Positions 1-12,830 of a DNA stretch of 64,000 bases are shown here, piece by piece. Source of the stretch: Acholoe squamosa (lineage: Eukaryota; Annelida; Polychaeta; Phyllodocida; Polynoidae); NCBI GenBank assembly GCA_949317995.1, contig OX439044.1, positions 21,104,641-21,168,640 of the forward strand. The letters run 5' to 3'. The first letter of the stretch is position 1, and each line of letters starts with the position of its first letter. The notes beneath the pieces are model-generated. The model saw nothing but the letters and a program-made list of their open reading frames with translations. It was not told the origin of the DNA and searched no databases. The position numbers and the translations under genes were made by a program.

Positions 1-1290
1 TCGCGCGGCGCCTCAGCGCAATGACCTAATGACGTTGGCGTCGACGGGGGCTTAGGGCCGCCGCCCCACAATGCCCGGGGGACGTGGGGGTGAAGAGGGG
101 GCATGGGGGCGGCGGACTTATTCTTCTTACCGCGCGCCCATCATTGTTCTAGTTAGGGCGGTGGGCATCCATTTGCCGACCATAACGTGCTGTCGGCCAG
201 TAATCCCGGTCATCACAGCCTTGCCCTTGCCCTTGCCCCTGTGCCATGTGCATATTACCTATCCTGGGGCCTGTCGGCAAGCCGGACACCCCCTAATGTC
301 CTCTGACAGCCACGTCTTGGCCTCCTGGCGTCATCCAGGCCATGTGAATCCCTATCGGACAGCCGCCGTCGCGCATAGACCGGCTTTGTCGGCGGCCGCC
401 TTGTCGGTGCGGACAATATGATCTCCCGCCCCTACCCATACTGGCGTCCCTCAATTCCCATTAGGATCTCGTTCGGCTGGGCGAGATCTCGAGGTGGCAT
501 TAGTCATTTCTCCCACACCTCTTACCCTCTAGCGACCATGACCAGTACTACTATTAGCCAATGTCGGCTTGTCTTGAGGCGGGTAGCTGTAACAGCAAAG
601 CACCGCATGCATCTTCTGCCGATTCTTCACCCCCACCCTCCCCATCCACACCTCAGGATAGGCTTCCGGTTGTATGTGTATCGCGCCGTCTGAGAAAATG
701 GAGGGATGAGAGAGAAGGGGTCGCCAGGGGGGCTAGTCCCAATCCACAGAGCTTTATGCCATCCATATCTAAACGAGAGGCGCCAGGCCATAGCCTTGCC
801 GCTACCCCCTCATCCTCCTTCGTCGATCGGACATCCGCCAGGCGTCCAACAAAACTTCCGCCAAGAAATGGGCCTGCCACCCCAAGCCTAGGCCGCTAAA
901 TCCGCCTGGATCCGCAAGGGGGAGTTGTGGAGCGCCATTGGGCTGGCCTACCCTTGTCTCAGCTACCATAACCGTTGTCTAAGCCCTCCTGGGGGAGCCT
1001 GGAGGTTGGGTGGAGGGAGATACAGGAGGAAGGGAGGAAATAAAGACAGGTCGTGCCCCCTGCCGACGGCGTATTCAGCGCCACCAAGCGTCAGCGTCCG
1101 ACAACTGGCCGTCGACATCTTCTTGGTATGCATTGACCGGTGGTCATTGGCTGTCACTGCTAAAGGCTCAGTAAGCCCCCTCCCCATCCCTTCATCCAAC
1201 CCCTTCTTTCCAACCTTGGATCGCAACAGATAGAAAGAGAAGGGAAAACGGTAAGATGGGGGGGGGGCGTACACAGCGCGCAAACCATTC
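1..1290. other. CpG-rich non-coding stretch, regulatory-island-like
   Basis: GC- and CpG-rich sequence with no convincing coding frame: several short overlapping frames are open on both strands, as expected by chance at this composition. The heptamer TGTCGGC recurs at 191, 272, 387 and 562, and GCCGAC appears at 175 and 1062. A run of ten G lies at about 1258-1267. The texture matches the other island blocks of the window, so I read it as possible promoter or enhancer DNA; the function is inferred only. Confidence 0.4.
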
Positions 1291-3769
1291 TACATCACAT
1301 CAAGAAACATGAAGGGGTTCCAAAGAGGACTCCCTGTCTGACATTTGACAACTGCAGTCAAAAACAGGCAATCCGAAGCCGTTCTCTCAATCCTTACCCA
1401 GATCAGATCTGCAGATAAAAATGAGATATGTGAAACTCAGAAGTTGAGGGAGTAGCTCTAGCTGTTGGGGTTTGAGGAGTTGAAGACGTATGGAAATTAT
1501 TCAAAGTGACTCTGAAGCAATTCGCTTAAGACATTGCTGAGGTGTCTAGTATTAGTCATTCCCAATCGTATTTGTTGTTCACTTTTGTCGAGTTCTAAAG
1601 CAAACTTGCCGAGTGAAGCACAAAAGATTGGCTTCAATCAGTGAAGAGGGGGTTTAAACAGCATGGGCCTGACAGCATGTCTTACTTGTAGTCCTGTTGT
1701 AGAAAATTTGTTTATAGTCTAGTTGAATGCTAGTGACAGCTTACGCTCAATGGAATAATGGGGGCTTTGAGTAGCAATATAATGCTGGATATTGGCGGAT
1801 AAAAAACAATGAAAGCAGGCGATCTTTGAAGTGAAAGACGTGGGGTGTTTGCCTTTGCTAGATGAGATATTGTAGTGGGTGCCTCTTGTGGTTGCTTAGT
1901 TTAGAGAGGGTCCATAGAGAACATGGTTAAAATTACTATGATTTACCCATGGTGTTAAAAGTATGCAAAGCTAACGACAATGGGAGCTCGTTTTTCACTT
2001 TCCAACAAAAACCTTAGATATGCCCTTTTGCAAAAAATCCGTCCTGCTGTCAGAAGAAGGGATTAGGCGTAGTTCCAACATGGCCGATTACATTAAAACA
2101 ATTGTCGATGTCACTCAAACACAGAACAGCCTGCCATGGGACGTTTAGGAATTAATTGCGTTTGACAATTGCGGTTGTCATTCAGCGATATCAATTAATG
2201 GGGATGAAACGTTGGGTGGTGGGGATTGTGGATTGTCCGCCTGGCCGAGCGCCTTTGCCGCCATAGACGCTGACTACTGCATTAGCCAGTCCCAAAGTCG
2301 TCTGCTTTTGACAGCGTCATTATTGTGTGATGGATAATATACAGAAGGCACACACATCGGGCACAACAAATCCCTCTGTGTTTTTTTACAACACTTAAAT
2401 AACCATGTCATTTTTGTATTCAGCCCTTTCAGAAATGGCGGTGGGTGTTTTACTGTCACTTACCATTAAAGCATTGTATGGGGATTTATCAATTTTCAAT
2501 AGGCTACCTCTTGGAGTCTACCACAGCGATTTAGTTATTGCATGTATTAATTTCCCAGAGATATACCCACACCTCCATTGCAGCAGGGGTAATCGCTGTG
2601 AGATTATTTGATCAATACCACTCAAGATAACGATCATATGCATTAAAAGCCGTATATTAATATGAGGGTGGCCCTTATAGGGCACAAAAAAAGAGTAAAA
2701 AGAGGAGAGATACTTAGTACTTATAGTGTTTCTTTCCCCCTTTTCTCACCTTCACCCATTTTCTACTCTAAGGGGTGAGACTGAACAGCAGGCGAGGAGT
2801 AATTACCAAATCCTAACTGTAGCCAAGAACACTAGGAGGTCTGAGGAGGGTAGGCAGCAACAGGCTTGTCCGTCAAGACAAAATCTAGGTGCTTGTTGTG
2901 TGTTCTTTCCCTGCCCATGCTACCACGGCCATATCCCAGGAAATCCAAGCACTTCATCAGAATATCTCACCTTGAGCCACCCCTTGTCATTCCTGTAAAA
3001 CCCAAAGTCACATTCCCCATTCCATTGGAATGTGCCAATGTTCAGGGTTTATACAGCGATATCTACTAGCTACGGTTTGCATGGGTATCTACATGTATGT
3101 ATATGGAATTACATTGAACAAAGTATAGGTCGGTTATCAGTGAGCACATGAATACAATATCACTGTCTTTCTCATTGCTCCACAACATTTCTTGGTATTC
3201 TGAATAGGAGATTCTCAGAAGTACATGAATGACGTGTGTAACTGGTATCCCATACCTCGTTATTTTATAATAGGCAGAGAGGAGGGGTAGGAGGACTACT
3301 TCTATCAGACTGACTACAACACATGAGGTTGAGTGATAAGAAGGAGCTTAACTCTAAAACTGCACAACCATACTTAAGACCAGTTCTCACAGCAGGATAG
3401 GCATCCATCATGAGAAACAAGAATAAGAATTTTATGAGATGGGCATCTTTTTGAAATGGATATGTCTGAAATTGTTTTCCCACATTTCCAAGGCGTGGGA
3501 TCCTTAGACATTTCCTTTCATCATTAAAACAAAAACCTACATCAATAGAATTTCTCAGGTGTATTTTTCCCTTCGAATTTCATTATCACATAGCACCTTA
3601 GCTTAACAATTCGTTACTAGCATTCTAGAGATACTAAGAAGACCACCTTCCATGGATTTTCCCTGGAAGAGAAATAGTTTTTTACCCTTACAGGATAACA
3701 TCTTTCCTAACCAACAAAACACACAATACCCATAGGTGAGGGGGTTCTCACACTGATTGTAGACTTCCT
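1291..3769. other. Gene-free, AT-richer stretch
   Basis: No coding frame longer than about 90 codons and no recognisable RNA. The one notable site is GTCGTCTGC at 2297-2305, a member of the second dispersed motif. Otherwise I see nothing in it. Confidence 0.6.
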
Positions 3770-4040
3770 GGAGAGCAGCACCCAGGAGGAGAACCCTGCT
3801 CAGCGTCCTCCAGGTGATCAGAGCCTCCACCTGGGGCGCTGACCCGTTAAGATAAAGCTCCTCCAGGCCAGCAACAGAAGAGAAGGAGGTCCCACCTCCT
3901 GTAGTGTGTGCATAGAGGGTGCATAGGTCCCACCTCCCCTTGTGCAGCCTCCTCCAGAACAGACAGCAGGGTCCTTCTTATCATTATCTCACCTTCTCCA
4001 GGGCGCTAACAACCCTCTCTTGTCTCTCCAGGATGTCTGA
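3770..4040. other. CTCCAGG/CCTGGAG-rich segment
   Basis: CTCCAGG or its complement recurs about five times in this short segment (near 3773, 3808, 3862, 3995 and 4025). The same heptamer recurs at 6328-6490, 7092, 28556-28710 and 44378, often in the longer form TCTCCAGGG. No coding frame. It may be a diverged repeat family or a binding-site cluster. Confidence 0.35.
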
Positions 4041-4937
4041 TACTAGTAAACCCTCCTACTTCTATGCTTGGGATTTCATGGAGATGTAGGGTGTATAATA
4101 TCTTTTCTACTTAAGTAATACATGTTAATAACAGGGCATACTACCATCATACTTTCATCCTGGCATTGTAAATGGTCATTGGTTTATTACATGCCGCATG
4201 TAATACATTTGCAATTGTGTAATCAGTGATGCCACTTTTTGTGAGCCACTATTCTTTTATTGTCAGCAATGTCGACATAGCTCTGGTGTAGCTTATATCT
4301 TACATGCATACAGATCTTTTAGCATGTACACTTTTAACGAGGTTGACGTTAGTTTCTTAGGTGTTTCAATATCAATCTTACATACACGGGCCTGACACTA
4401 CTTTGTTGTTTCTAAAACACATGACGGCGCTCACTCTAGCCCTCTCCCCTGTCTCATGTCGTTAGGTCGGGATCTGATCAAACAAACCCCTTCAGAAAGA
4501 GAGAAAAAAGAACATCCTGACTTCCGATAGAGATCTGCAAAGAACCTGCAGATACAAAAAAAAGCAGGCCATGTGATACATTTCCTGTATGGGAGATGCC
4601 TAAATGGTACATGTTGCTGTTTGACCAAACTCATAGAGCCACGTTTAGGTTTAACCTGTATAGACAGCACCAATAACCTCAGCTAGTGGCTACTATAGTA
4701 TGAGGGGGAGGCAGAGAGTTACATGTGTAATACGCCCCAGTTAATGAGCTACTCTCAATGTGAGTGTGTGAGTGACTCGGATTACTCTACTACCACACAT
4801 GCTAGGCCCCTCGCCCAGCCCAGAGCACAAAGCTGCCCACCGTCCTTATGATATCAATAAACCCTCGTCCCTCGACTACCCATAGTCCCTAGCGCGGCCG
4901 GAAACGCGACAGGCGTTATTTTTCACCCATTTTTCAT

Positions 4938-4955
4938 GGTGCGCCCCCTGTGAGC
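4938..4955 (-). promoter_or_regulatory. CTCF-like site
   Basis: GGTGCGCCCCCTGTGAGC; the complement contains CACAGGGGGCGC, a fair match to the conserved bilaterian CTCF core CCANNAGGGGGCGC. Match by eye only; no score computed. Confidence 0.35.
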
Positions 4956-5228
4956 GAGCGCCAGCATTATTCAATATCGGCGACACTAGCGCTGCGTTGC
5001 GGAGGCAATATTTCAGGCAGAGGGAGGGTGGTTTGTGAGAAGGAGAGCCCGCCTCTCTCTGACCATATACCACACCAGCAGGCCACCAACCTTGCACCAC
5101 CAACAATGCCCATATTTCTGGGGACGAATCAATCATCGGTGGCAAGACGCTTTTGTCAATATACACGAGGCAAGACCAGCAGTCATCTGTCTTTACGAGG
5201 CAAGACGTGTACACCTGTCTATGGCACT

Positions 5229-5246
5229 GACCTCTGGTGGCCAGTA
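5229..5246 (-). promoter_or_regulatory. CTCF-like site
   Basis: The complement reads TGGCCACCAGAGGTCA, close to the vertebrate CTCF consensus TGGCCACCAGGGGGCGC with two mismatches in the G-run. Confidence 0.4.
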
Positions 5247-6199
5247 TGTGTAGTTCTAATTTCTATGGTTATGGGAGGGGTAGCCTTCACAGATTTATGT
5301 AAATGATGTAATAGGGAGCTATCCTAGATCGCCATGATATCACCATTATCGTCCAGTACCCAACTAGGACCTTTAGAAAGCAATGTAAAAGAAATTCAAA
5401 TGGGCCCATATGAATCAACCCCCCCCCCCTTGTACTGTACACTATTCTGATTGGCCGTTGCGAATAAAAAAACTTACAATTTGTTCTTCATAAAAAAAAC
5501 TATGTTATTTTTTCTTTTTTTAACCTATTGTCAAAAGGAGAAAAATAGAGTCCACACCTGTCCAAATCTTCACCTCCCACCAACGTTGGCTAACCTGGGT
5601 GGCCGATGACAATCACTGTAATATGGAGAACACATTGTGTGCTGGATAACTTTTTATTGAGAGCTCACACTGAGAGTTTCCTCTGTCTCCTAACAACCAC
5701 CCACCCTCCCATCTGTGGGAGGCCTTCCGGTTGACAACGGAACCACAACAAGCGGGTCAAACAACAATGGCTGCAGCATATGACAACCACCTGAGAAATG
5801 AGACAGAGAAGGAAGTGAGTGCTAAACATTAACTTCCACCCCTGGCTTTGTCTTGCACACATATGTTATAACGGTGCCGTGCAGGGATAGGGACTACTCT
5901 AGCATTATTTATATTGAGACGTGATCGTGTATACCAATTGTTTTATAGAATATTGTTCCTTCTGACATTGCCTTTTCTGATACAGACCCACTTAGGCCTA
6001 CAGAAAACAAGTCAGGGACAGTCTCCAGTTGCTTGATTAATGACTCCAACCCATACCTGAGTTAATACCCAAATGTCACCATGAGCATATACAAGCAGGA
6101 GGAAGTATACACCAGTAATGTAAACCTATTCATCATAGACACCACACAGCCCAGGAGGCGTTAAGCACTGCGCCATGGAGTCTGTGTGTCTAGTGCCTG

Positions 6200-7160
6200 T
6201 GGGTGGCTTCTCCTGGCCATGTTAATAGGCAGTTGACCTCTATGGCCTCCAGACGCCATTGTACCAGTCGGTGGGGGCTTTCTCTTGTTTCACCATTATC
6301 CTACACCTCTATTATCGCCCACCTTCTCCAGGGTGCAACCTGGAGGAGGTATAGCCTCCCACACACAACACACCCAGCACAGACGCCGTCCAGCTGGTGG
6401 CCACTGGAGCTGCAGTTAACAGGAGGAAGCCAGGAGGCCCTGGAGTGGCTTCACACAGTCCCACGTGAGGTCCACATGGTGCTCCAGGCGGCCACTGGAG
6501 GAGGGGCCTGGGCTTGCGGGCAGTTAGACTGGGTGCAAAACACAATCCAAAGACAATCAAAGCGTTGGTGCCTGCAGGTGCGCTGTACTCATTCAAACGT
6601 AGAGGTAAATAAACACACCTACACATGTTACTTCTGCCTGTTGGGGCTGGGTAACTTCTTCTATGTGTCCATGAATGCGCCTGTCTCCGAATCATGCAGG
6701 GTTGATGCGTATACCTGCTATACAACTGTATGATGCCATAATATCACAATGTTTGAAATACATTACACTCAGGAATTCACGAAGAATTCATTTCATGTAG
6801 TAAGACGGTTTCTTTCCACATGGATTTGGAAGGTATACTATGAGCATATTATCACCACTGTTCAAAGAATAATCAAAGAAAGAAAAAGCCTCAATACTTG
6901 TACTCTGAATCTTGAAACATTAAAAGGATTTCCCTACCTGTAGAATAAGTACACATCCAATGCCTTGCATCTGAACATGGAGCGTAATGCAACTGTAACA
7001 ATGTGAAAGTCTTGTACTCACTAAGGTTCACATTACTTCTAGCATCCTCCGCGTTGCGGCGCCACTGCGGGAGCTGCTCCAGCGTCCCTCCTCCAGGGTG
7101 ACTGGGGGTATAAGGCAGCACGCAACAATAGGCGACGCCCGGAGGAAGCCCATCTCATAC
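6200..7160. other. Gene-free stretch rich in CCTGGAGG
   Basis: A 176-codon frame starting at 6203 and a 137-codon frame on the opposite strand overlap almost fully. Neither shows a domain or codon structure, so I treat both as chance openings in GC-rich DNA. CTCCAGG/CCTGGAG recurs at 6328, 6339, 6437, 6482 and 7092. GAGCTGCTC occurs at 7071-7079. Confidence 0.45.
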
Positions 7161-9390
7161 TATTGGCTGGGCAGGCATTAACATAACAATAGGGACGCTC
7201 CAATAGCCGGGCCGTAAACCAGAATCTGCGTCGACTATTGGCTGGGTGAGGTGGGAAGGGGAGGAGATGGGGAGGCATTGTGACGCTGTTGCTCATTGTG
7301 CATTGTCCACTGAGGGATCAAACTGACTGGGATCCAACAATGTAGGCCCCTCCCTTCTTTGTCAGCATAATGCGGTTACACCCCACCTAGCTTTAAGCTT
7401 GTATACTCACAGCGAGGGATGGAGGATAATCAGAAGGCATGGAATTTGCTCTAATTATTGCTGATTTGGAAGAATTTCGTTCTGTTTTGCATTTCCGAAA
7501 TGGGGTTGAATACTACTGCAGTGTAGTGATATGATTGTGAGATCTGCATGTTTTACAGCGTTCAATAATTCGTCTGGTGGCTAGGTAGGTGCGTGCATAG
7601 CAGTATTGGGCATTGTATGCAAATGCAATTTAATACACTTGATACAAGTCATTTTCATCAGAAATGGCAGGTTTCAATTTTGCTGCCAATGCATGTGTAG
7701 ATATAATTCTTTGTAATCTATTTTTTCCCCAGCATTGTTTGCAGTCCAGCTTGCATGACTAAAAGCGAGATTGCCTTTGCTCGGCAATCGCTTCTAGCTT
7801 CTAGGATCAGACAAATCTGAAACAACACAAGGAACGACTCACAGAGTAGCTCTATACAGAAGCCACAGTGTGTCTGTAGATACTGGAGGAGGAGACACAG
7901 GAGGAATAGCAGCCACAAGAGGGGGTATCCTCTATTTCTTCACCTCCCCACGCACACTTACCACCGGCCGCTCCTTCTCCCTGCTGACTGTTTTCACAAG
8001 AGAGTCGTTTTGACACCTCTGCTAACCTTGCACAATCACCAGAGCTGCTCCTGTAGAATGATAAGCTTTCCCCTGCCCGCTGAGCTGCTCGTGCTAGGAC
8101 CTTGAAGACCAGCAATTTGTATCTCAGACCTTTCGGTTAGAAGATGTCACTTTTTATGGGGCTATCTTTTCACTCCAGCCATTTCACCTGAATTGTATAC
8201 ACAATGACGAACTTTCCATTCGGTCTCGACGCCTTTTTCAGTCCTCTGCTAAGCTGTGGTTAATTGCTTTTCTCTCTCCTTTCACCTTTGCTGTCTATGC
8301 GTGATTGTTACCATTCTCCCCTTGTGTTCAGTTTTTCTGTTCCTTGTTCCCTCTCTATGCTAGTCTAGAGCTAAACACAATATCGGAACTGTCAGACTGT
8401 CTTTCTGTGTATTTGTTCAAACCACTAAGGACAGTATTATATCCGTGTACTAGGAAAGTGGCGAAGGAAGAGAACGTCTCAGAGACTCTCTACTACCAAT
8501 TCCCTGCCATTCTAGCACTACTATACTAGACTTAAAAATGCCAAAGATGTGATATAAATAGAGGCAATGAAATTTCAATTTCATTTAAAAAAATTAAGGG
8601 AAATGAAGCAAAGTTTTGCATTACAATTTATTGATACTCTTTTGTGCCTATTATTTTTCACTGTAGAGGAGACAGAGGAGAACATGATGAACATCTGGAG
8701 ATTCTGGATAGATTCTGATACTGTGAAGACAGTGTGCCGGTATATATGTACACATTTCTCTCTGGCCTAACATAACACTATACATACATCATCACCAACG
8801 TATAGTACGTAGTTTACGGTCAGAATGTCACGTATACTTAGGCTGGGTAACCAAGATATGGTGTCGTGCTGACAGAGACAGACAGGGAATAATCATACAA
8901 CCTCGCACAGTGGCACAAAGAATGGGGCACAGATAAGGCAGTAAGATAATGATAAATAATGTGCAGAGAGAACACAAGATGAGATGCTATTCAGTCTATG
9001 TATAACCTTCCTCCACGGTCTACTATCCATAGGTAGGGACGAGAGTGGGGCAAGGTACTAGCGGTGGCAGCATGATAGACACAGGAGATATTGTTTGGTG
9101 GGAATATAATATACCATCTTGGGTGACAGGCGTGTGGATGGATGTAGACGTGTGTCAATGCCCACATAATACACGTACTGGAGTAATGTATGTAGCTGCT
9201 GGAGGAGGTAAGGTAGGTGAAGCCATGGAGGAGAGCAGTTAGTCACCATCTACCTCCTGCCATTGGCGTCCGTCGTCGCTATAGTGCTGAGGACCATAGC
9301 GCCGACAACACAGTTTGCCGGTGGTCCAGCCTCTCAGCCTACCTTCCCTACATCTAGAGTCTACTAACCATCACCTCGACGTTCTCTATA
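7161..9390. other. Gene-free stretch with two GAGCTGCTC sites
   Basis: Non-coding. Holds GAGCTGCTC at 8042-8050 and 8082-8090, 40 bp apart. Short frames at 7852-8115 and 8305-8529 show nothing recognisable. Confidence 0.5.
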
Positions 9391-9420
9391 GGTCGCGCCA
9401 GCGTCCTATCTGGCGCGACC
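9391..9420. other. Perfect 11-bp inverted repeat (hairpin)
   Basis: GGTCGCGCCAG at 9391-9401 is followed, after the 8-base loop CGTCCTAT, by its exact complement CTGGCGCGACC at 9410-9420. The stem is GC-rich (9 of 11 pairs G-C) and would be very stable as RNA or cruciform. It has no U-tract after it and is not a histone 3' stem-loop. Each arm also contains GGCGCGA, an E2F-like core, so a paired binding site is an alternative. Confidence 0.9.
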
Positions 9421-10390
9421 AACAGACATCCACAGCGAAACATCAATTAAATAGGCCTATGTCTTTCACTCTTTGTTTTCCTTACAGTCATTCCACCGAC
9501 GCTTTGTTACTCTAGGTCATCTCAAACCTGATTCGTCTCGTTTCGAGAAAATATACAATCTATTATAGCATTTCATTTTAATAGTTGTTGGAGATGCATT
9601 TTTCTCAAGTAGATGGGCCCTGCCCTCCTCAAGAGGCTTTTTATTCTTCTGGGAGGGGAAGGTTACAGGAGACCTGACAGACATTGTCTCAGAAACTGTT
9701 TTGGTTGATGTGCTAGCTCTAACTGGATCTGACAAAGACTGACATCCACTTCCGGTTTAGCCTGCACTCTCCGAAGAGATATTTTGCTACCCTGCTCTCC
9801 ATACAACTGGAACCTCCAAGCGGATACTTCTGTGCGACCATAGACATGCAGAGAGGGTCTATGCTTGGAGGTGATTAGAATGGTTGGATGTCTTTTATCA
9901 GGTGAACAGGTGTTGTAGGTATACTGTGCCTCCGAAGTAAGGTCTACCAAGATGTATTCTCGGTATAGTTATAACTAAGATCTGTTGACAGACATGGCAA
10001 GCTAGCCGACATGTCTCCAGTGCTTCTAATTCTCTACTTCAGCATATACAAACAAATTAACATTCCTCCAATTAATTAAGAAACATATTTTCACCTGAGC
10101 ATCATATCACGATTCGAGCTAAGAAGTGGAGGGAGGGGGGTAACGCTTTCAACCCATACTATAAGGAACTCTTAATGTTACTTCTATTGCTTTCATTGCC
10201 AAACCACTTGAAGCATTGGTCCCACAGACTACACGTACCCAATATTGTCTCCAGTTCATGAAACAAGTTCGTACCCATCCCATCCACAATCACCCTCCCT
10301 CCCTCCCCTTTCTCCTGCACTCATCTGCCCCAGGCTAGCACCCCTCCCAGGCACTGACCGGCCCCGGCAACCCTGACCCTAGCCATATAA
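9421..10390. other. Gene-free stretch
   Basis: Non-coding; one ETS core ACTTCCGG at 9748-9755. C/T-rich around 10280-10340. Nothing else supported. Confidence 0.5.
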
Positions 10391-10391
10391 G

Positions 10392-10420
10392 GAGCAGCTC
10401 CTGGGTCGGACGAGCTGCTC
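10392..10420. promoter_or_regulatory. Pair of GAGC-W-GCTC motifs, 20 bp apart
   Basis: GAGCAGCTC at 10392-10400 and GAGCTGCTC at 10412-10420. The same 20-bp start-to-start spacing recurs at 25291/25311. The function is unknown; it is listed because the motif is strongly over-represented in the window. Confidence 0.5.
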
Positions 10421-10578
10421 AGCCACATGAGAAGGGGTGTTGTGTTGTGTTGTATGCTCTAGGGTCAGGGTGGGTGGGAGGGTGTGTACTGTAGGGGCTA
10501 GCCATTGGTCAAGACTAGCTGACCTCTTTACTACAACAGGGTTGGAGTGGGTTGTTGTGAACGGAAGTTGGTGCACTC

Positions 10579-10798
10579 AGAAACGCTATACTCACTGGCA
10601 TACTATAGAGCTAATAAAGTGTATGATGATACAGAAACGCTATACTCACTGGCATACTATAGACCTAATAATGTGTATGATGATACAGAAACGCTATACT
10701 CACTGGCATACTATAGAGCTAATAATGTGTATGATGATATAGAAACGCTATACTCACTGGCATACTATAGAGCTAATAATGTGTATGGTGATATAGAA
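10579..10798. repeat. 54-bp tandem repeat, four copies
   Basis: Units start at 10579, 10633, 10687 and 10741, each beginning AGAAACGCTATACTCACTGG, and a few bases of a fifth begin at 10795. Copies differ at only a few positions. Because 54 is a multiple of three, frames stay open across the array and give artefactual repetitive reading frames. A minisatellite, with no sign of coding. Confidence 0.95.
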
Positions 10799-10912
10799 TA
10801 GCTGCAGTCCCCAGGCTCCCCCCACCCCACCTCGCCCCGGGCCTCACCTCCAGTCACGTAGAAGTCAAAGAATTGTATCTTTTCTCTGTATTATCCCTTT
10901 CTCTCTTAAAAT

Positions 10913-11190
10913 GAGTGAGTGAGTGAGTGAGTAATAGCTGTTTAACGCCATTTCGACAGCTAAGGTCATATTCATGGCGAGAACAATATTACACAATTTC
11001 ACAGAGGAATGTGTCAGTGCCCGCACATATGTGCACCAAACACATCCGAGTGGAAAGGAAAGAGGAGAAATAGACCATTTAAGTGGGCTAGGGAAGCCTG
11101 CTCTTAAAATGAATAGACTTGAGAAAGTATGTGATAGTGGCAGTAAATTAAAAGGAGCAGTTGAAGTATACATAGAGGAAAGGTGATAAC
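10913..11190 (+). mobile_element. SINE-like element with GAGT leader (tentative)
   Basis: Five GAGT units at 10913-10932 are followed by TTTAACGCCATTTCGACAG and then AGGTCATATTCATGGCGA. This order resembles dispersed SINE-like repeats that I recall from mollusc and other lophotrochozoan genomes. I see no A and B boxes of a Pol III promoter clearly, and the 3' end is not defined. A frame open from 10974 to 11186 shows no known domain. Confidence 0.4.
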
Positions 11191-12830
11191 AATGTATCTC
11201 ATAAATTGAAATGATGATTAGGAAATTGGTACACACATGTGTGCAAAAGCCACCTATTGATTCCTAGATGTGATTTGAGAGCGAGTAAGTAGGTGAGGTA
11301 TGATATATCAGCTATCAGTGCTGAGGGGGTCGCCCTGTGTGTATGGATGGATGGTGGTGGTGAGGGTGGTGGTGGGGGGCATGGTGTCTGGGGGTCAGCG
11401 CACGTGCCAGAGGGGGTATTCTGTGGCCCATCCCAACATGCGTATCGGCATGCATGCGGCGCGTGGGGCACCAGACAAAACTCGGTCGCGTGTCAAGTGC
11501 ATTCAAACAAAGTATAGAATGTTCATTCTCAAATCTCCTAGAATGTCTTCTCCTCTGAAAGACAAGAAGATCCGAATGCATAGTGATCTACCTGTCGCAG
11601 CTGGTATTACCTGTTCCTAAAAATACGACAGACATGCTCCAAGCAGAAATACCTATACAGTAAGAACAAAGAGAAATAAAAATGCCAACAAACAACAGTA
11701 TTTCAACAGAAAATATAGCAATTAACTCTCTTCCATCTGATAGGAACACATAAAGACTAATTCTGCGATGGGAGATAAGTGACTTGGGTTTGTTTTTCAG
11801 CATTGGTTTTTCAGGGAAGATGGTCATCTTGATAAGGGGTCAATGTTAATGAATTGCAGTTCTAGTGTTATATTAGCCCCACCCAAGCCGGTAATCAAGC
11901 CCTAGTGGACAAATGAGATACTCCGTCTTCCTTCCTGGACACTATCACTAGGACCTAATTAGAATTTTGAGACTATTTGTGACCAATCAGATAGCAGTGT
12001 GCAGGTCACGATGGCAGATGACAAACCCGACACGCATGTGGTGCTCACATGTGGTGGGGGTGTGTTTGGCTTATCAACCAGCGGCCATTCTCTCATTAGA
12101 TCAGCCTCCCGCTGTTCAGTAGAACACCCCATCTAGCCAGCTTTCGTACACTTGGCTACAACAAGAATATGGAAATATGATATGTACTCAATTACTCATC
12201 TAGGCTCGTCCATTTCTTGCTCTACCTAACCTCTACCATGGTCAACATGCGAAAATATACGGAAACACAATGTTTGAAGCGTATTGAGAATAGTTAAACT
12301 AAGAAGGGGGGGGGGTATTTTCAAGTTTGATGAATGATGATGGAAGATGTCTGGCCTCCCCACGGCCCCAGGGTTCGTCCGACATTATCACCCTCCCTAA
12401 CCAATACTGTGTTAGGAGAGGAACACCCACTGTTGGTATCAGTATCCTTTATCTATGGGGGTAAGGGGTGCTGAAGGGCCGATATCGGGGCCGATATGGA
12501 TGGGCTAGATGAGAGTACATGGGATATCTACGGATATCTTACTTTTCTGTACCAATTTCTTCATAGTTCTGACTCATGCGTTCAAGCAAATTGCCCCACC
12601 CCTGCGCCTTCACAAAGGAAAGAACCACAAGCAATTTAAAATCACTATGAGGAGAGGCTTAAAACAGATGAAAAGGAGGCATTCCTTTTCTTTGTTCACT
12701 TCCGGATCAGTCCAGTAGACCACCCCCTTGTTGGTTGTGCCAATTGATCGGAACAAATACAAAAAGAGGAGAGGAAGGACTTTGCCGAGCGGTTGACTTA
12801 ATGGGCGGCAAGTTTTCTTTCTAATTGTAC
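11191..12830. other. Gene-free stretch
   Basis: Overlapping short frames at 11293-11620 on both strands arise from a G-rich tract and look like chance. A ten-G run lies near 12307. A repeated GGCCGATAT occurs near 12477-12500. An ETS core ACTTCCGG lies at 12698-12705. Confidence 0.5.

Larger units (their letters stand above)
4041..6199. other. Gene-free stretch with two CTCF-like sites
   Basis: Non-coding, with overlapping short frames on both strands at 4876-5306. It contains a ten-C run near 5420. Apart from the CTCF-like matches listed separately I see nothing in it. Confidence 0.55.

Noticed and set aside
1832..1850. TGAAAGACGTGGGG, similar to the 5' part of miR-71
   Set aside because: Mismatch within the conserved core and no complementary arm nearby to form a precursor hairpin.
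6203..6733. 176-codon plus-strand frame
   Set aside because: A 137-codon frame lies opposite it, no domain is recognisable, and the DNA carries repeated CCTGGAGG; best read as chance.
10437..10801. Two repetitive frames of 101 and 84 codons
   Set aside because: Produced by the 54-bp tandem repeat, whose period preserves phase.
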